Assembly: GCF_005434965.1 (NCBI RefSeq)
Contig: NZ_SKCI01000006.1
Coordinates: 403-64,402, forward strand
DNA length: 64,000 bases
Reading direction: 5' to 3'
Source: Marimonas lutisalis
GTDB taxonomy: Bacteria; Pseudomonadota; Alphaproteobacteria; Rhodobacterales; Rhodobacteraceae
Made by a program: the position numbers and the translations under genes. Shown here piece after piece: positions 36,417 to 45,419 of the stretch. The notes under the pieces were generated by a model. It did no database searches. It saw only the letters and a program-made list of their open reading frames with translations, and was not told the DNA's origin. Position 1 is the stretch's first letter. Each line of letters starts with the position of its first letter.

Positions 36417-36961
36417 GCGGGGATCCGTTCCTGAAGGCGATCGAATATCATGGCCTGTCCGTTGCGCCCGCCCTGCTGGAGTTTCACGGCGGTACGGGCG
36501 AAAAACGCTATCACGGGCGCTGCACGATCATGCGGGGCCGTGGCCCCCTGATCCGCCTTGCGCTGTGGCTGGGCCGCTTTCCCCCCGCCGCGCAGGATCA
36601 GTCGATCCGGCTGGCCATGCATATCGGTCCCGGGGAAAGCCGCTGGCTGCGGGGCTTCGGCGGTCATCCCACCGCGTCCACCTTGCGGTTCGATTCCGAC
36701 CGGGGCGAGGTGATCGAACGTTTCGGCGCGCTGCGCGTGGCCATGCGCCCCACGGTCTGCGACGATACTTTGCACTTCTCCATCACGCGCCTTTGGGTGA
36801 TGGGTGTTCGCCTGCCGCGCATCCTGCTGCCGCGCAGCGCCACCCATGAGCGTGCTGGCGAAAACGGCCGTGTCCATTTCGATGTCTCGGCGCGCGCGCC
36901 GGTTCTGGGGATGCTCATCCGCTATGTCGGCTGGCTCGACCCGGTGCCAAAGGAAAAGTGA
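36413..36961 (+). CDS. DUF4166 domain protein
   Basis: 182 residues from ATG 36413, overlapping the DCC gene stop. Core segments HGGTGEKRYHGRCTIMRGRG, ESRWLRGFGGHPTAST and FGALRVAMRPTVCDDTLHF match the DUF4166 beta-rich fold as I recall it. No catalytic motif is evident. Co-translation with the DCC protein suggests a joint function, unknown. Confidence 0.7.
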   Translation: MSGDPFLKAIEYHGLSVAPALLEFHGGTGEKRYHGRCTIMRGRGPLIRLALWLGRFPPAAQDQSIRLAMHIGPGESRWLRGFGGHPTASTLRFDSDRGEVIERFGALRVAMRPTVCDDTLHFSITRLWVMGVRLPRILLPRSATHERAGENGRVHFDVSARAPVLGMLIRYVGWLDPVPKEK

Positions 36962-37024
36962 TTTGAACGCAACCGCCCCGTTGCATGATAGTAGACCCGT
37001 CCCTTCCCGGTTCAGGAGACTGCC

Positions 37025-37441
37025 ATGCGTATCCTGCCTGCCGCCCTCATCCTCGGCACGGCCTTTGCCGCGCCCGGCCATGCCTTCACCGCTGTCAATG
37101 GTCTCACGGTAAACCTGGTCCCGGACGGGTTCGAAGTTGTCTCGGGTGTTGGATCGGGCCCGCGGGAATTCTGGTGCGCTGCCGGTCAGTATGCGCGCCA
37201 GATGCAGGGCGCTGGTGGCAATGACCGGGTATATGTCCTGCGCGCCTATGGTCCCAGCACCACGCATCCCGGGCGCCGGGCGGTTGCCTTTACCACGCAA
37301 CCCTCTCTGGACCTTGCCAATGGGCCGCGTCTCGGAACGGGCGGAAATTACTCGGTGCGGATCCGCGCCGAGGGCTTCAACCTGCGCACCGCCCATGCCG
37401 AGAGTTTCTGCGCGGATGTCTACGAGATCGACATTCCCTAG
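37025..37441 (+). CDS. Secreted hypothetical protein
   Basis: 138 residues, GGAGACTGCC before the ATG. A signal peptide (MRILPAALILGTAFAAPGHA) precedes a short mature domain that opens TAVNGLTVNLVPDGFEVVSG, with conserved-looking REFWCAAGQYARQMQGAG and a second Cys (SFCADVYEI), likely a disulfide. Such proteins are common in Rhodobacteraceae without assigned function. It stands alone. Confidence 0.7.
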   Translation: MRILPAALILGTAFAAPGHAFTAVNGLTVNLVPDGFEVVSGVGSGPREFWCAAGQYARQMQGAGGNDRVYVLRAYGPSTTHPGRRAVAFTTQPSLDLANGPRLGTGGNYSVRIRAEGFNLRTAHAESFCADVYEIDIP

Positions 37442-37513
37442 CGGCTGAGCGCCGAACGCCTTCACCGCCCTTTTGCACGGAGTTGGGCGGGCGTCCGGGT
37501 TTCGTGTCTTCTA

Positions 37514-37527
37514 TTGATCGCGATCAA
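37514..37527. promoter_or_regulatory. FNR/FnrL-type box upstream of cytochrome c
   Basis: TTGATCGCGATCAA is a perfect match to the FNR consensus TTGAT-N4-ATCAA. A TCTTAT -10-like element lies at 37553-37558, so a start near 37562-37565 would centre the box at about -41.5, a class II activator position. Confidence 0.75.
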
Positions 37528-37638
37528 CACCTGCGCTGCCTGCGGGCGCTAGTCTTATGCCGTGGTCAGTATTCGCCGATCATCACCCGGCTTTTCCGAT
37601 TGCATTTGAAAAGAAACACCCCTCGGGAGGACTGTTTG

Positions 37639-38067
37639 ATGTCTTTGAAATCACAACTCGCATTCGCCCTCGTCTCGGCAACCGCTTCGCTGGGGCTTTT
37701 GGCCGCCCCCGCAGTCGCGCAGGAGACGCTGATCGGCAAGGCGTCGTTTATGGAAAACTGCGCGGTCTGCCATGGTGCGGATGGTGCCGGAGATGGACCG
37801 GTGGCCGACCTCTTTGCGCAGAAACCCGGAAACCTGAAGCATCTGGCCAAGAACAACAATGGTGTTTTCCCGTTCTCCGAGGTCTATCAGGCAATTGACG
37901 GCCGGCGCGAGATCAAGGGCCATGGCAGTACGGAGATGCCGGTCTGGGGCGGGCTCTTCAAGGAAGACTCCTATGCCTACACCGTGCACCCCGGTATCAA
38001 GGCCGAAGAGATCGTGCAGGGCCGTATCCTGGCGCTCGTCTACTACCTGCAAGGCATTCAAGAGTAG
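37639..38067 (+). CDS. Periplasmic c-type cytochrome
   Basis: 142 residues from ATG 37639 after GGGAGGACTGTTTG. A signal peptide (SLKSQLAFALVSATASLGLL, ending near AVAQ) precedes one haem site: CAVCH in FMENCAVCHGADGAGDGP. A late GSTEMPVWGG supplies the probable axial Met. It is a monohaem class I cytochrome of about 12 kDa mature size. The FNR-type box upstream suggests low-oxygen induction. Its electron partner is unknown. Confidence 0.88.
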   Translation: MSLKSQLAFALVSATASLGLLAAPAVAQETLIGKASFMENCAVCHGADGAGDGPVADLFAQKPGNLKHLAKNNNGVFPFSEVYQAIDGRREIKGHGSTEMPVWGGLFKEDSYAYTVHPGIKAEEIVQGRILALVYYLQGIQE

Positions 38068-38135
38068 GCAGCTTTCCCGAACGGACGGTGTCGCGCAGGC
38101 TTGTGCGTATGGGGATCAGGCTTCATTCTGGCTCC

Positions 38136-38552
38136 ATGCAAACCCGGTTTTCGATATCGACGCACGGTCAGGGGCTTTACGAATTCACCCGCGATGTCAC
38201 GCGTTGGGTGGCGGGGCAGGGCGACGGGCTGCTGACGCTTTTCGTCCGCCATACCTCGTGCAGCCTGCTGATCCAGGAAAACGCCGATCCCGAAGTGCAG
38301 AGCGATCTGCGCGCCTATTTCGCGCGCCTTGTGCCGCCCACCACCGATCCGTCGATGGCCTATCTGACCCATACCTACGAGGGCCCCGATGACATGCCTG
38401 CCCATATCAAGGCGGCGATGATGCCGGTGTCGTTGTCGATCCCGGTATCCGCTGGCCGTCCTGTTCTGGGCACCTGGCAGGGCATCTACCTGTTCGAACA
38501 TCGCGACGCGCGTCATACGCGCACCGTTGCCGCGCATTTTCTGGCGGACTAA
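38136..38552 (+). CDS. YjbQ/UPF0047 family protein
   Basis: 138 residues from ATG 38136; an ATG at 38109 would add nine residues. Family segments HGQGLYEFTRDVTRWVA, then FVRHTSCSLLIQENADPEV, and the C-terminal GTWQGIYLFEHRDARHTR, are all present. Members are small beta-barrel trimers with weak thiamine phosphate synthase activity; a metabolic role is uncertain. It lies between the cytochrome and nrdR. Confidence 0.9.
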   Translation: MQTRFSISTHGQGLYEFTRDVTRWVAGQGDGLLTLFVRHTSCSLLIQENADPEVQSDLRAYFARLVPPTTDPSMAYLTHTYEGPDDMPAHIKAAMMPVSLSIPVSAGRPVLGTWQGIYLFEHRDARHTRTVAAHFLAD

Positions 38553-38725
38553 TTCGGCGGATTGCGCGCCTTTGGGGGAACATCGCTGCAACAATCCCAC
38601 TATCCTTCATCTTGGGGCATCATTTGCCCTCTACCCAAACTATTGAGGCTCCCCTATAGTGCCTGTGGATAAGTGGGGCACGAACCCCATGACCGAGGCA
38701 GAGACAAGAATAAAGGGGGACGGCC

Positions 38726-39193
38726 ATGCGCTGCCCGTTTTGCGGAAATATCGATACCCAAGTGAAGGATTCCCGGCCCGCCGAGGACCATGTTTCGATC
38801 CGGCGTCGCCGGTTCTGCCCGGCCTGTGGGGGCCGGTTTACCACGTATGAACGTGTGCAGCTGCGCGATCTCGTGGTGATCAAGTCGAATGGCCGGCGCG
38901 AGGATTTCGACCGCGACAAGCTTGAACGCTCGATCCGGATCGCCCTACAGAAACGCCCCGTTGATCCCGAGCGGATCGACCAGATGATCTCGGGTATCGT
39001 GCGGCGGCTGGAAAGCATGGGCGAAACCGATATTTCGTCCAAGGTCATCGGCGAGATCGTGATGGAAACGCTCGCCCGGATCGACACCGTGGCCTATGTG
39101 CGTTTTGCCAGCGTTTACAAGAACTTCCAGGCGGCGGATGATTTCGACAAATTCGTCAGCGAACTGCGTCCCGACGTGAAACCGGAAGAGTGA
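38726..39193 (+). CDS. nrdR: Transcriptional repressor NrdR
   Basis: 155 residues, GGGGGACGGCC before the ATG. Zinc ribbon Cys3, Cys6, Cys31, Cys34 (MRCPFC ... [10 protein letters not shown]) followed by the ATP-cone domain ([40 protein letters not shown]). NrdR senses ATP/dATP and represses ribonucleotide reductase genes. It precedes ribD, with a GTG start overlapping its end, the usual order in alphaproteobacteria. Confidence 0.97.
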   Translation: MRCPFCGNIDTQVKDSRPAEDHVSIRRRRFCPACGGRFTTYERVQLRDLVVIKSNGRREDFDRDKLERSIRIALQKRPVDPERIDQMISGIVRRLESMGETDISSKVIGEIVMETLARIDTVAYVRFASVYKNFQAADDFDKFVSELRPDVKPEE

Positions 39194-40284
39194 ACCAGAC
39201 CGACGCACGCTACATGGCGCTGGCCCTTTCGCTGGGCCGGCGCGGGCAGGGCCGAACCTGGCCCAATCCGGCGGTGGGCTGCGTCATCGTCCGCGATGGG
39301 CGTATCGTCGGGCGCGGTGCGACCGCGCCGGGCGGACGGCCGCATGCCGAAACCATCGCGCTTGCCCAGGCGGGCCAGGCCGCGCGCGGCGCCACCGCCT
39401 ATGTCACGCTCGAACCCTGCGCGCATCACGGGCAAACCCCGCCCTGCGCCGCGGCGCTCGCCGAGGCCGGTATTGCCCGCGTAGTCGCGCCCATGGCCGA
39501 CAGCGATCCGCGGGTGGCCGGGCAGGGCTTTGCCATGCTGCGCGCCGCCGGCGTCTCGGTCACCACCGGGGTGCTCGTTGACGAGGCCGGGCGCGATCAC
39601 GCCGGATTCTTCCTGCGCACCGAACAGGGACGCCCGTTTGTCACGCTCAAGCTGGCCACCAGTTTCGACGGCCGGATCGCCACCGCCACCGGCCATAGCC
39701 AGTGGATCACCGGGCCACAGGCCCGCCGCGCGGTGCATGCGATGCGCGCCCAGCACGACGCGGTAATGATCGGCGGCGGCACCGCCCGTGCCGATGATCC
39801 GTCACTGACCGTTCGTGATCTCGGGGTCGAGCATCAGCCGGTGCGCATCGTTGTGTCGCGGCTTCTCGATCTTCCACTGATCAGCCAATTGGCTAAGTCC
39901 GCGCGCGACGTTCCGCTATGGCTCGTGCATGGCCCCGATGCCGATAGCGCGCTGAGAGAAGCCTGGGAGGGCATCGGCGCCACGCTTCTGCCCTGTGCAC
40001 TTGCAGGCCGCCAGCTCGATCTTGCCGCCGTGCTTCAGGCGCTGGGCGCACAGGGCATCACCCGGGTGTTCTGCGAAGGCGGCGGCGCCATCGCGTCATC
40101 GCTTCTGGCCGCTGATCTGGTCGACGAACTCGTTGGCTTCACTGCCGGTCTCGCCATCGGCGCCGAGGGGCTGCCGGCCATCGGCGCCATGGGCCTTGCC
40201 ACCCTGGACGAGGCACAACGCTTCGACCTGGTCGAAACACGCGCGCTGGGGGGCGATGTTCTGCACCGCTGGTGCCGTCGCTGA
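39190..40284 (+). CDS. ribD: Bifunctional diaminohydroxyphosphoribosylaminopyrimidine deaminase / 5-amino-6-ribosylamino-uracil-phosphate reductase
   Basis: 364 residues from GTG 39190, overlapping nrdR. Deaminase zinc site: His52-Ala-Glu54 ([10 protein letters not shown]), then Cys77 and Cys86 in [12 protein letters not shown]. The reductase domain starts near [20 protein letters not shown] with [16 protein letters not shown] and ends with [20 protein letters not shown]. It performs the second and third steps of riboflavin synthesis. ribE, ribB and ribH lie downstream on the same strand but are separated from it. Confidence 0.95.
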   Translation: MNQTDARYMALALSLGRRGQGRTWPNPAVGCVIVRDGRIVGRGATAPGGRPHAETIALAQAGQAARGATAYVTLEPCAHHGQTPPCAAALAEAGIARVVAPMADSDPRVAGQGFAMLRAAGVSVTTGVLVDEAGRDHAGFFLRTEQGRPFVTLKLATSFDGRIATATGHSQWITGPQARRAVHAMRAQHDAVMIGGGTARADDPSLTVRDLGVEHQPVRIVVSRLLDLPLISQLAKSARDVPLWLVHGPDADSALREAWEGIGATLLPCALAGRQLDLAAVLQALGAQGITRVFCEGGGAIASSLLAADLVDELVGFTAGLAIGAEGLPAIGAMGLATLDEAQRFDLVETRALGGDVLHRWCRR

Positions 40285-40581
40285 ACGTCGGATTCGCGGA
40301 TTTCGGCCCGTGCCGCGCATGGTTTCAGGCGGATTCTTTCGCATCTTCAGCCATCCTGCAGGCGCTTGACGCAAGGTTAAGTCGTTGTCAGGGAACACAA
40401 TTAAACAGGTATCGAAAAGACAACTTATAACGATTAAAGGCGCATTTCTGTTTTTTTATTTCAAATTCGTCTATCTATATGCATTAATTTGTCTTGATAG
40501 GTGCGCCGGGCACTCCGAGGGAGGAACGGAGCCGGCCGCGCCGACTTTTGGGGGCGATTGCCCCCGTCAGGGAGGACTGGA
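40285..40581. other. AT-rich intergenic region upstream of the methionine-rich gene
   Basis: 297 bases, markedly AT-rich from about 40370 to 40500 in an otherwise GC-rich neighbourhood, and placed where the Met-rich gene's promoter must be. No gene is supported. I could not assign a -35/-10 pair with confidence. GGGAGGACTGG directly precedes the next ATG. Confidence 0.5.
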
Positions 40582-41319
40582 ATGCGTATCAAGACTTTTA
40601 CCCGGGGGGTTGTCTCGGCAATCGCCATTAGCGTGGCCACGATGGGGCACGCCCAATCGGACAACAGCTATGCCAACACCACCGAGTGGGCCAAGGCGTT
40701 TTCGAACCCCGCCTTCGTGCAGGGCATGACTCAGATGATGAGCCCCGAGATGATGGAGGCCTGGGTCAAGATCATGTTCAACCCCGACATGGTCAACGCC
40801 ATGATGTCCTCGATGGGCGATATGATGGATCCCGAGCTCTTCACGCAGTGGATGAACATCGCGATGAATCCGCAGATGATGGAAGCGATGATGAAATTCG
40901 CCAGCCCCGAGATGATGGAGCCCATGATGCAGGTCTTCATGAGCCCCAAGATGTGGGAATCCATGATGGCCTTCGCCTCGCCCGAGATGATGGAAACCAT
41001 GGTCGGCATGATGGCAAACCCCGCGATGTGGGATGCCATGATGAAGATGGCCGATCCGGAAATGATGAACGCGTGGATGCGCATCGCCTTCGATCCCAAG
41101 ATGATGGAAGCGATGATGAAATTCGCCGATCCGCAGATGATGGCCGGCTACATGGAAATGATGACGGATCCCAAGTTCATGGACAGCATGATGAAGATGA
41201 TGGATCCCGAAATGATGGCCGGCATGATGACGGCGATGTTCCAGATGTCGATGGCCATGCCCGCCGCGATGGCCAAGGCGGGCGAGGGCATGGCGCCCAA
41301 GACCGACGACAGCAACTGA
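40582..41319 (+). CDS. Secreted methionine-rich tandem-repeat protein
   Basis: 245 residues. A signal peptide (MRIKTFTRGVVSAIAISVAT, cleavage near GHAQ) precedes residues 42-221, which are about 14 short repeats of 12-16 residues, each starting [S/N/D]-P and typically read PEMMEAMMKFA or PKMWESMMAFA. By hand count 64 of 245 residues are Met (26 percent); Cys is absent and Met pairs recur along one repeat phase. Each repeat looks like a short helix capped by S/N/D-Pro. Met-rich periplasmic proteins often bind Cu(I) or other soft metals, so metal handling is the leading guess; an oxidant sink is another. It is followed by a secreted DUF302 gene. No family name recognised. Confidence 0.8.
   Translation: MRIKTFTRGVVSAIAISVATMGHAQSDNSYANTTEWAKAFSNPAFVQGMTQMMSPEMMEAWVKIMFNPDMVNAMMSSMGDMMDPELFTQWMNIAMNPQMMEAMMKFASPEMMEPMMQVFMSPKMWESMMAFASPEMMETMVGMMANPAMWDAMMKMADPEMMNAWMRIAFDPKMMEAMMKFADPQMMAGYMEMMTDPKFMDSMMKMMDPEMMAGMMTAMFQMSMAMPAAMAKAGEGMAPKTDDSN
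40705..41244 (+). repeat. Degenerate tandem repeats coding [S/N/D]-P-x-M-M units
   Basis: About 14 coding units of 36-48 bases, encoding residues 42-221 of the Met-rich protein. Repeats are similar in protein (P[EKQ]MM..MM) but diverged in DNA, so this is an old internal expansion, not a recent slip. Confidence 0.85.
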
Positions 41320-41395
41320 CGGAACGGTCTGGCGTGCCCGCGCTCCTGCAGCCGAGGGGCACGCCGTTTTCAACAGACTATCGAAAGGCAAGACC

Positions 41396-42112
41396 ATGCA
41401 TTGCATGACCAGAATGATTGCGGCTGCTGCCTCGGCCATCGTGCTTCTCGTTCAGCCGGCGCTGGCCGAGGAAAAGGAATATGACAATTCGGTCACCTAT
41501 GCCGGCCCCGACGCGGGCGTCGGGCCGGGCTGGGTGCCCGAAGGCGGCTGGACCATGCCGGCGCCGCCACTCGATCCCGATCGCGCCGCCAATCAGATCA
41601 CGCCGGATGTGATCACCGCCGAGGCCAAGATGAAGATGATGCAGTCGACGATGATGGGGAACCCCATGTCGCTGCGCCAGATGATCAACATGATGGTGGC
41701 CAAGAAGAAGGCCGACTCAAGCCTCAGCTTCGACGAGGTGATCGAGTCGATGGACCTGCGCGCCAACTTCCTCAACATGAAGAAGGTGGGCCACAACACC
41801 CCGCACAAGGTGATCGAGGCGATCACGGGGGAGACTTCGCCCCGGCTGGAAATGGTCAGCTACTGCGACGTGATGACCATGCGCGACATCCTTGACTACG
41901 TGCCCGAGTTCGGCGCCTTCGTGCCCTGCCGGATCACCGTGCTCGAGGACAATAACGGAGATATCTGGTTGATGACGCTGGATTGGGACGTGCGTTGGCT
42001 CGATACCTCGCCCAACCCCAACAAGATCAGCCCCGAACTGCGCGAAGGCGCGATCAAGATCCGCGAGGCACTCGAAGAGATCATGGAAGCCGGTGCAAAC
42101 GGCGATCTCTGA
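41396..42112 (+). CDS. Secreted DUF302 domain protein
   Basis: 238 residues. A signal peptide (MIAAAASAIVLLVQPALAEE region) is followed by a linker with many Met (AKMKMMQSTMMGNPMSLRQM), then a DUF302 domain: SLSFDEVIESMDLRANFLNM, HNTPHKVIEAITGE, EMVSYCDVMTMRDIL, FVPCRITVLEDNNGDIWLMT. The two Cys may pair. DUF302 is a small alpha/beta domain of unknown function seen widely in proteobacteria, sometimes near sulfur or metal genes. Its Met-rich linker echoes the upstream gene. AAGGCAAGACC precedes the ATG; an alternative ATG lies three codons later. Confidence 0.8.
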   Translation: MHCMTRMIAAAASAIVLLVQPALAEEKEYDNSVTYAGPDAGVGPGWVPEGGWTMPAPPLDPDRAANQITPDVITAEAKMKMMQSTMMGNPMSLRQMINMMVAKKKADSSLSFDEVIESMDLRANFLNMKKVGHNTPHKVIEAITGETSPRLEMVSYCDVMTMRDILDYVPEFGAFVPCRITVLEDNNGDIWLMTLDWDVRWLDTSPNPNKISPELREGAIKIREALEEIMEAGANGDL

Positions 42113-42140
42113 AACCACTCACGAGGGACGGTGAGTGCAG

Positions 42141-42173
42141 CCCGGGGCCGAGAGGAACGGCCCCGGGTTTTTT
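42141..42173 (+). terminator. Strong intrinsic terminator after the DUF302 gene
   Basis: CCCGGGGCCG-AGAGGAA-CGGCCCCGGG, a perfect 10-bp stem, is followed by TTTTTT (42168-42173). The T tract touches the stop of the convergent kpsC at 42172. Confidence 0.95.
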
Positions 42174-44175
42174 ATCGCCAAAGTCCCGCCTGACCCGCGA
42201 ACAGGCCCTGCAGTTTCGCAACAAGTCGGTTCACCCGTCCCGGGTGGGGGATGTTCCCCGTGGCCAGCCGCGCCACGGCCAGTTCCACAGGGCAGGGCAG
42301 GCCCGTCACCGGGTCCAGGTAGCGCGGATAATCGATCAGCGCGGCATGCACCAACCCTTCCAGCGTTGGCCGCGCCATGCGCCGTGGTGGCACCTTGCCC
42401 AAGTCACGGGTCAGCCCCCAACCGGCATAGAAGGGCGCGCCGGTGACGGTCACCTTCACACCGCGCAACAGGGCCTCGAACCCCAGAAGCGATGTCATGG
42501 TCCAGACCTCGTCCACCTCGTCCAGCAGGGCCAGCGGATCGGCACCTGTCAGCACCAGATCGGCAGGGCTTTCGTCACTCAGTGCGCCCTCGCGCAGCCC
42601 GGCTTCGACATCCGGATGCGGCTTGTAGAGGATCACCGCGTCCGAGTTCGCGGCCCGCGCTGCCTGCAACAGGGCCTGGTTCGTGTCGATCTCGCCCGCC
42701 CCCAGCCGGATCGAGGCGTCGTCCTCGACCTGCCCGGGTACCAGAATGCGATGCCCTTTCGGCAGGGCTGGCGTTTCACCGCCCAGGTTGTACTTGTTCA
42801 CCCGCTCCTCGATCAGCCGGTCGATCAGGGCCCGCGCGCGCGCCTGCTGATCGGGGCGCAGATCGGCGCGCTCCGAAATCAACTGCTCCAGCCGGCTTTC
42901 GCGCGACGGGTCATAGTAGATGCCAAGATCATCACAGATGAGAGACAGCGGTGGCACCAGTTCGGCGCCCAGCCCGCGCGACCGCAGGAACCCGTCTTCG
43001 ACCCGCACGATGTCACGCCCGGCCTCGGCCTTGCCGGCCCAGATCATGCGGCGCCGCGTCGCGTCCGATCCACGGAACGTCATCGGTTTGTGGTGCCCGA
43101 AAAACCGCTGGAACGGGCGCCGCTTCCACAGCCTGATTTCCTCCCCGGTCCAGCCCTGCCTGTCCTCGCGCCATTCGCGCGCCATGGCTTCGGCGGTGGC
43201 CAGAACCTCTTCCAGCTCGCACCGCTCGTCGTTGTAGGGGTCGTACCAGACCGGGTGCAGGATCATCGCCGCGGCGAACAGCTGCGCCCGTGTCAGGTTG
43301 CGACCGCGACGGGGCAGGGGGTGCGGGTGGCGGTCCTCGGTCAGGCCCCATCCGGCATAGAACGGCTGGCCAAAAACAATGGGCTTGTGCCCCGAAAGGA
43401 TCGCTTCGAACCCCATCTGGCTTGAAACCGTGTAAACCGCCACCGCCCCATCGAATAGTTCCCAGGGGCTGGCGCTGTCGGTGAAAAGGCTGATGCGGTC
43501 ATTGGCATCGTCCGCCCCGAAATAACCCTCGCGAAACCCCTTGGCCGTTTCGGGATGGGTCTTGATCACGATCCGCGCGCCGGGATTGTCCTCCTGCGCA
43601 TAGTACAGCATCTCGCGAAAGCTGTTGGCATCCGCACGCCCGTATTTCACGCTGGCATCGCCGCGGGTCTGGTCGATCACCAGAACATAGCCCGGGTCTG
43701 GCACCGGAGTATCCGGATCGAAGGCGAAATACTTGCTCAGATGCGCCTCGCGCAGCCGCGCGATCGCGCGCTTTGCGCGGTTCAGCAGCGCAGTATCATC
43801 CAGCGGGTGGTTGGCCAGCAGATGTTCGAGATCGGAAGGTTCCATGGCATCGAAATGCACGCCGCGATGGTCGATCTGCAATCCAAGCGGCATATCTCCC
43901 GTGCGCCCGGGGAAAAGCGAGCGCAGGAAGGCATCCTCGATCCGCACAATCCCGGCGCCTGTCGCATCGGCCACCGCCTCGCCGCGTTGCGCATAAGGTG
44001 AATGGCCCCAAACCGCGATCAGGTCGTCTTCGGCCGGCTTGCCGAGCCGAAGTTCGTATCCGGCGAGTTCGACAATCCGGCGCACGCGCCGCTGCCGCAG
44101 GAAGCCCGCGTTGAAATAGTAAAGCCGCCGGGGCGTATCCGCCCCGGCGGCCAAGTCTTTCGGCGTGTCGGCCAA
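42172..44175 (-). CDS. kpsC: Capsule polysaccharide beta-Kdo transferase KpsC
   Basis: 667 residues from a TTG at 44175, four bases after the upstream stop; no better start is near. Two GT halves are seen, each with the duplicated family motif PFYAGWGLT and its own HP-type helix; other shared motifs are VIKTHPE and ILYKPHPD. KpsC and KpsS add the poly-Kdo linker that anchors capsule polysaccharide to lyso-phosphatidylglycerol. It is the last gene of kpsS-kpsD-kpsC on the minus strand; no kpsMTE genes occur in the window. Confidence 0.93.
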   Translation of the reverse strand: MADTPKDLAAGADTPRRLYYFNAGFLRQRRVRRIVELAGYELRLGKPAEDDLIAVWGHSPYAQRGEAVADATGAGIVRIEDAFLRSLFPGRTGDMPLGLQIDHRGVHFDAMEPSDLEHLLANHPLDDTALLNRAKRAIARLREAHLSKYFAFDPDTPVPDPGYVLVIDQTRGDASVKYGRADANSFREMLYYAQEDNPGARIVIKTHPETAKGFREGYFGADDANDRISLFTDSASPWELFDGAVAVYTVSSQMGFEAILSGHKPIVFGQPFYAGWGLTEDRHPHPLPRRGRNLTRAQLFAAAMILHPVWYDPYNDERCELEEVLATAEAMAREWREDRQGWTGEEIRLWKRRPFQRFFGHHKPMTFRGSDATRRRMIWAGKAEAGRDIVRVEDGFLRSRGLGAELVPPLSLICDDLGIYYDPSRESRLEQLISERADLRPDQQARARALIDRLIEERVNKYNLGGETPALPKGHRILVPGQVEDDASIRLGAGEIDTNQALLQAARAANSDAVILYKPHPDVEAGLREGALSDESPADLVLTGADPLALLDEVDEVWTMTSLLGFEALLRGVKVTVTGAPFYAGWGLTRDLGKVPPRRMARPTLEGLVHAALIDYPRYLDPVTGLPCPVELAVARLATGNIPHPGRVNRLVAKLQGLFAGQAGLWR

Positions 44176-44178
44176 GGC

Positions 44179-45324
44179 TTATTCGCCGCTCAACGTCGAG
44201 ATGCCCGAACTGACCGTGCCAACCGAACCCAGCGTGCCGGTGATGGCCGAAATGGTCTTGTTCCACTGGGTGAACGGCGCTTCGGTCACGTAGAGCGTGT
44301 CGCCGTCGCGAATGCTGAAATCGCGGGCCAGGAACATGCCGTTCGGCTGCGTCAGGTCCAGTACGTAAACCATCCGCTGCGCGCCCTGCAGATCGTTGCG
44401 GCCCAGAACGGTGTTGGCGATCTCGTCGGGCTCGTTGCGGAACACGAACACGCCGGTCGGATCGGCGCTCGCGGTCAGAAGACCACCCACCTGCGCCAGC
44501 GCCTCGACCGCGCTCAGCGTCTGGCTCTCGAAATGCACTCGGCTTTGCGAGCCGGTTGCGCCAAGTGCGGTGAACGACCGGCTGTCTTCCTCGACGAGAA
44601 TCCGGTCACCCGCGCGCAGCGCGATATCGAATTCGGGATATTCGAACAGGTCCTGGAACCAGATTTTCGACCGCATCCTGCCCCGGATCACGGTGATCTG
44701 GGCGATTTCCGGCTCGATCGTGATGCCGCCGGCGCGTGCCAGCATGGTCGCCAGGGTCCGGGTCGGCCGTTCGATCGGGAACACGCCCTGGCCGCCCACG
44801 GCGCCCACCACGCTTACGGTGGCGCCGTCACCGGCCAGCCGACGGACTTCGACCTGCGGATCGGGCGTCTGGTCTTCCAGCTTGCGGGTGATGATCCGGC
44901 GGATCGCCTCGGGTGTGTTGCCCGCGGCGCGGATCCTGCCGGCATAGGGCACGAAGATGAAACCCGCACCATCAACCTGGACTTCTTCGAGGATGGTGGA
45001 GTTCGCGGTTTCGCCCGCCAGCAGCCCATCGTCGACGTTTTCCCAGATCGTCAGGCCCAGCGTGTCGCCCGGTCGGATCGTGTCCGACCCTATCACGCCC
45101 GCTTTCTTGAACTCGTCGGTAAAGCCCAGCGCCGGCACCACGGCCGTGGCCCGCGTCACCCGGTCATTCACCGAAACGATGAAAGCATCGCCGCTGCGTT
45201 GCACCGAACCTTCGAAAATTTCGCGCTTGTTGGGGCCGACGCGCGGCAACCCGCAGGAGGAAACAACCGCCAAAGCGGCGATGAAGGCGACGGACTTCGC
45301 CCAACGGGAATTGACGGGTTTCAC
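44179..45324 (-). CDS. Polysaccharide export lipoprotein (Wza/KpsD-like, SLBB domains)
   Basis: 381 residues. The N-terminal lipobox VVSSCGLP marks an outer-membrane lipoprotein. The Poly_export domain is IRPGDTLGLTIWENVDDGL, then VQVDGAGFIFVPYAGRI; SLBB-like segments follow (VSVVGAVGGQGVFPIERP, IALRAGDRILVEEDSRSFTA). The C-terminus (GTLGSVGTVSSGISTLSGE) is small and glycine/serine-rich. It forms the outer-membrane channel for capsule export. It lies between kpsS and kpsC. Confidence 0.9.
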   Translation of the reverse strand: MKPVNSRWAKSVAFIAALAVVSSCGLPRVGPNKREIFEGSVQRSGDAFIVSVNDRVTRATAVVPALGFTDEFKKAGVIGSDTIRPGDTLGLTIWENVDDGLLAGETANSTILEEVQVDGAGFIFVPYAGRIRAAGNTPEAIRRIITRKLEDQTPDPQVEVRRLAGDGATVSVVGAVGGQGVFPIERPTRTLATMLARAGGITIEPEIAQITVIRGRMRSKIWFQDLFEYPEFDIALRAGDRILVEEDSRSFTALGATGSQSRVHFESQTLSAVEALAQVGGLLTASADPTGVFVFRNEPDEIANTVLGRNDLQGAQRMVYVLDLTQPNGMFLARDFSIRDGDTLYVTEAPFTQWNKTISAITGTLGSVGTVSSGISTLSGE

Positions 45325-45419
45325 TGCTCGGTCTCCTCGACCTGTTATTTTTCTGCCTCGGATTCAACGTTTTGCACGCTGTAATTGAAGCCAAGCTAGC
45401 CGATCTCACGTGAAAAATA

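Noticed and set aside
40567-41439. 290-codon His-rich open frame on the minus strand
   Set aside because: It is the antisense of the Met-rich gene: ATG codons read as CAT (His) on the other strand. No start site or family support.
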